In this document: piece after piece, positions 6,563 to 7,311 of the stretch
Layout of the letters: each line of letters begins with the position of its first letter
Numbering within the stretch: the stretch's first letter is position 1
Assembly (NCBI GenBank): GCA_035605155.1
Contig: DATNHC010000065.1
Coordinates: 1 to 7,311, forward strand
Origin: VRUE01 sp035605155
GTDB lineage: Bacteria > Actinomycetota > Thermoleophilia > Solirubrobacterales > 70-9
Length of the DNA stretch: 7,311 nt
Direction of reading: 5' to 3'
Translations under genes and position numbers: made by a program
The notes under the pieces: generated by a model
Told to the model about the DNA's origin: nothing
The model's database searches: none
What the model saw: the letters and a program-made list of their open reading frames with translations, nothing else

Positions 6563-7030
6563 CTAGGCGGTCTCGACCGCACCGTCTGAGGGACCGGAGC
6601 CACGGGGCGCGCCTTCGCGCACGGCGCTCTCGAGCATGTCGATCGCCACCCGCGTGGGGCAGACCGTGTGCACGCCCTGGCGCTCGTACCATTCCGCCCG
6701 CAGGGGGTCGAGGATGCGGGCGATCACGGTCGGCACTTCGTAGCGGCGCTGGGCGATCTGAGCGATGATGATGTTCGTGTTGTCGCCGTCGGTCGAGGCA
6801 ATGAAGGCGTCGGCCTTCTCGATCCCAGCAGCAACGAGAGCGTCGGTCTCCAGTCCGGCGCCCACGGTGAACTGGCCGCCAAGGTCCTCCCAGCCCCTGT
6901 CGAGGCCGACCTCGAGCCGCGCGTGGGACTCCGGGTCCTCATCGAGGCAGGACACCTGGTGCCCCTCGCGCAGCATCGCCCGGGCAACCGAGGACCCGAC
7001 GCGGCCACAACCGACGATCAAGATGAACAT
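6563..7030 (-). CDS. TrkA-N (RCK_N) NAD-binding protein, single domain
   Basis: A 155-residue protein with one RCK_N Rossmann domain. MFILIVGCGRVG carries the GxGxxG loop (7-12), D30 closes the second strand (SCLDEDP) as expected for NAD(H) binding, and IASTDGDNTNIIIAQIAQ (77-94) and VIARILDP (102-109) are typical of the TrkA family. It lacks the RCK_C domain of its neighbour and ends in a short Gly/Ser/Ala-rich tail. It probably assembles with the two-domain TrkA protein 16 nt downstream to regulate K+ uptake, one subunit supplying the C-terminal domains. The ATG at 7030 has no Shine-Dalgarno, but a -10-like box sits 7 nt upstream, which suggests a leaderless mRNA. It looks complete, because the start and stop are both close to domain borders. 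Confidence 0.92.
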   Translation of the reverse strand: MFILIVGCGRVGSSVARAMLREGHQVSCLDEDPESHARLEVGLDRGWEDLGGQFTVGAGLETDALVAAGIEKADAFIASTDGDNTNIIIAQIAQRRYEVPTVIARILDPLRAEWYERQGVHTVCPTRVAIDMLESAVREGAPRGSGPSDGAVETA

Positions 7031-7037
7031 GCGTCGG

Positions 7038-7043
7038 ATACTA
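7038..7043 (-). promoter_or_regulatory. Putative -10 box for a leaderless trkA-type operon
   Basis: TAGTAT on the minus strand fits the tANNNt pattern of actinobacterial -10 elements. Seven bases separate it from the ATG at 7030, which places the expected transcription start at or next to the A of the start codon. No Shine-Dalgarno is present. A convincing -35 is not visible (CCCTGC at the 17-nt position). Confidence 0.45.
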
Positions 7044-7311
7044 GATGTCTTCGAGGGCGCGCAGGGCCAAGCGAATCAAGGACGCAGGGAGCGCCTAAGC
7101 GCGCAGCGAGCAAGCGTGCATATCTGATTCTTCGCGCAGCAAGCGGAGCGCGGTCGTTATGGCGTGCTCCGCACGCGAGACGCCCTGTGTCAACCCCCTG
7201 CAGCTTGCAGGCCGCGCAAATTTCCATGGAGAGAGGGGTCATAAGGCACTTTGTCTTGCCAGCAACGCCAAAGGACCCTGATCCAAGCGCGGCCAAGGGT
7301 GCGGATCGCGC
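7044..7311. other. Intergenic DNA with short repeats, no supported gene
   Basis: No convincing gene here. One minus-strand frame is open across the stretch, but it would overlap the trkA-type start, is very Arg/Ala-rich and matches no domain. Visible structure: GCGTGC-TCC-GCACGC (7162-7176) can form a short hairpin; CTGCA-GCT-TGCAG (7198-7210) is another inverted repeat; and two related GCGCAGC(G/A)AGC stretches occur near 7101 and 7134. A gene further right could end or begin near the window edge, but that cannot be decided here. Confidence 0.5.

Noticed and set aside
7188..7193. TTGACA on the minus strand as a -35 box for the trkA-type operon
   Set aside because: At 17 nt the -10 position reads GGAGCA. 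The nearest AT-rich hexamer (ATAACG) is 27 nt away, and the box lies more than 150 nt from the start codon.
7018..7296. Minus-strand 92-codon open frame before the trkA-type gene
   Set aside because: It overlaps the trkA-type start and its -10 box, has no Shine-Dalgarno or recognisable domain, and contains the hairpin-forming repeats.
1..7311. CRISPR array, insertion sequence, phage or toxin-antitoxin module
   Set aside because: No regularly spaced repeats, transposase or integrase motifs, or small paired genes are visible.

Overview
This 7.3 kb, high-GC window comes from a bacterial chromosome. Every gene I can support lies on the minus strand. The style suggests a high-GC Actinomycetota, perhaps Thermoleophilia (Solirubrobacterales-like): G/C-ending codons, GTG starts, tANNNt-type -10 boxes close to start codons, a tRNA without an encoded CCA, and a small Ala/Glu/Gly-rich lipoprotein. 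The taxon is an inference from style, not from a marker gene.

In transcription order (right to left): 7311-7044 is gene-poor DNA with short inverted and direct repeats. Next come two adjacent TrkA/RCK-type NAD-binding proteins, one with only the nucleotide-binding domain (7030-6563) and one with both RCK_N and RCK_C domains (6546-5857). An FAD-dependent ferredoxin/rubredoxin-reductase-like enzyme follows (5836-4601). Gaps of 16 and 20 nt suggest these three form one operon. An imperfect palindrome (4557-4592) lies just past the reductase stop, then tRNA-Gln(CUG) (4523-4453), then a GTG-started lipoprotein (4391-3675).

The left half encodes two half-size ABC exporter subunits with ATGA stop/start overlap (3618-1801 and 1804 to beyond base 1). 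They look like an asymmetric heterodimer. The first subunit has Asp for the Walker B glutamate and for the Q-loop glutamine. The second has an intact Walker B and Q-loop but an altered signature motif, LSSGQ. Together they would form one normal and one degenerate ATP site. The pair has its own promoter-like region, where a -10-like hexamer lies inside an operator-like inverted repeat (3626-3645).

The most unusual feature is a 46-bp near-perfect palindrome (2527-2572) inside the coding sequence of the first ABC subunit. It is in frame and adds about 16 residues just after the A-loop tyrosine, which the partner subunit lacks. Its core resembles the palindrome at 4557-4592. I read the two as possible copies of a small mobile palindromic repeat family, one of which has become protein-coding, comparable in principle to Rickettsia palindromic elements. 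No complete new multi-gene system is visible.
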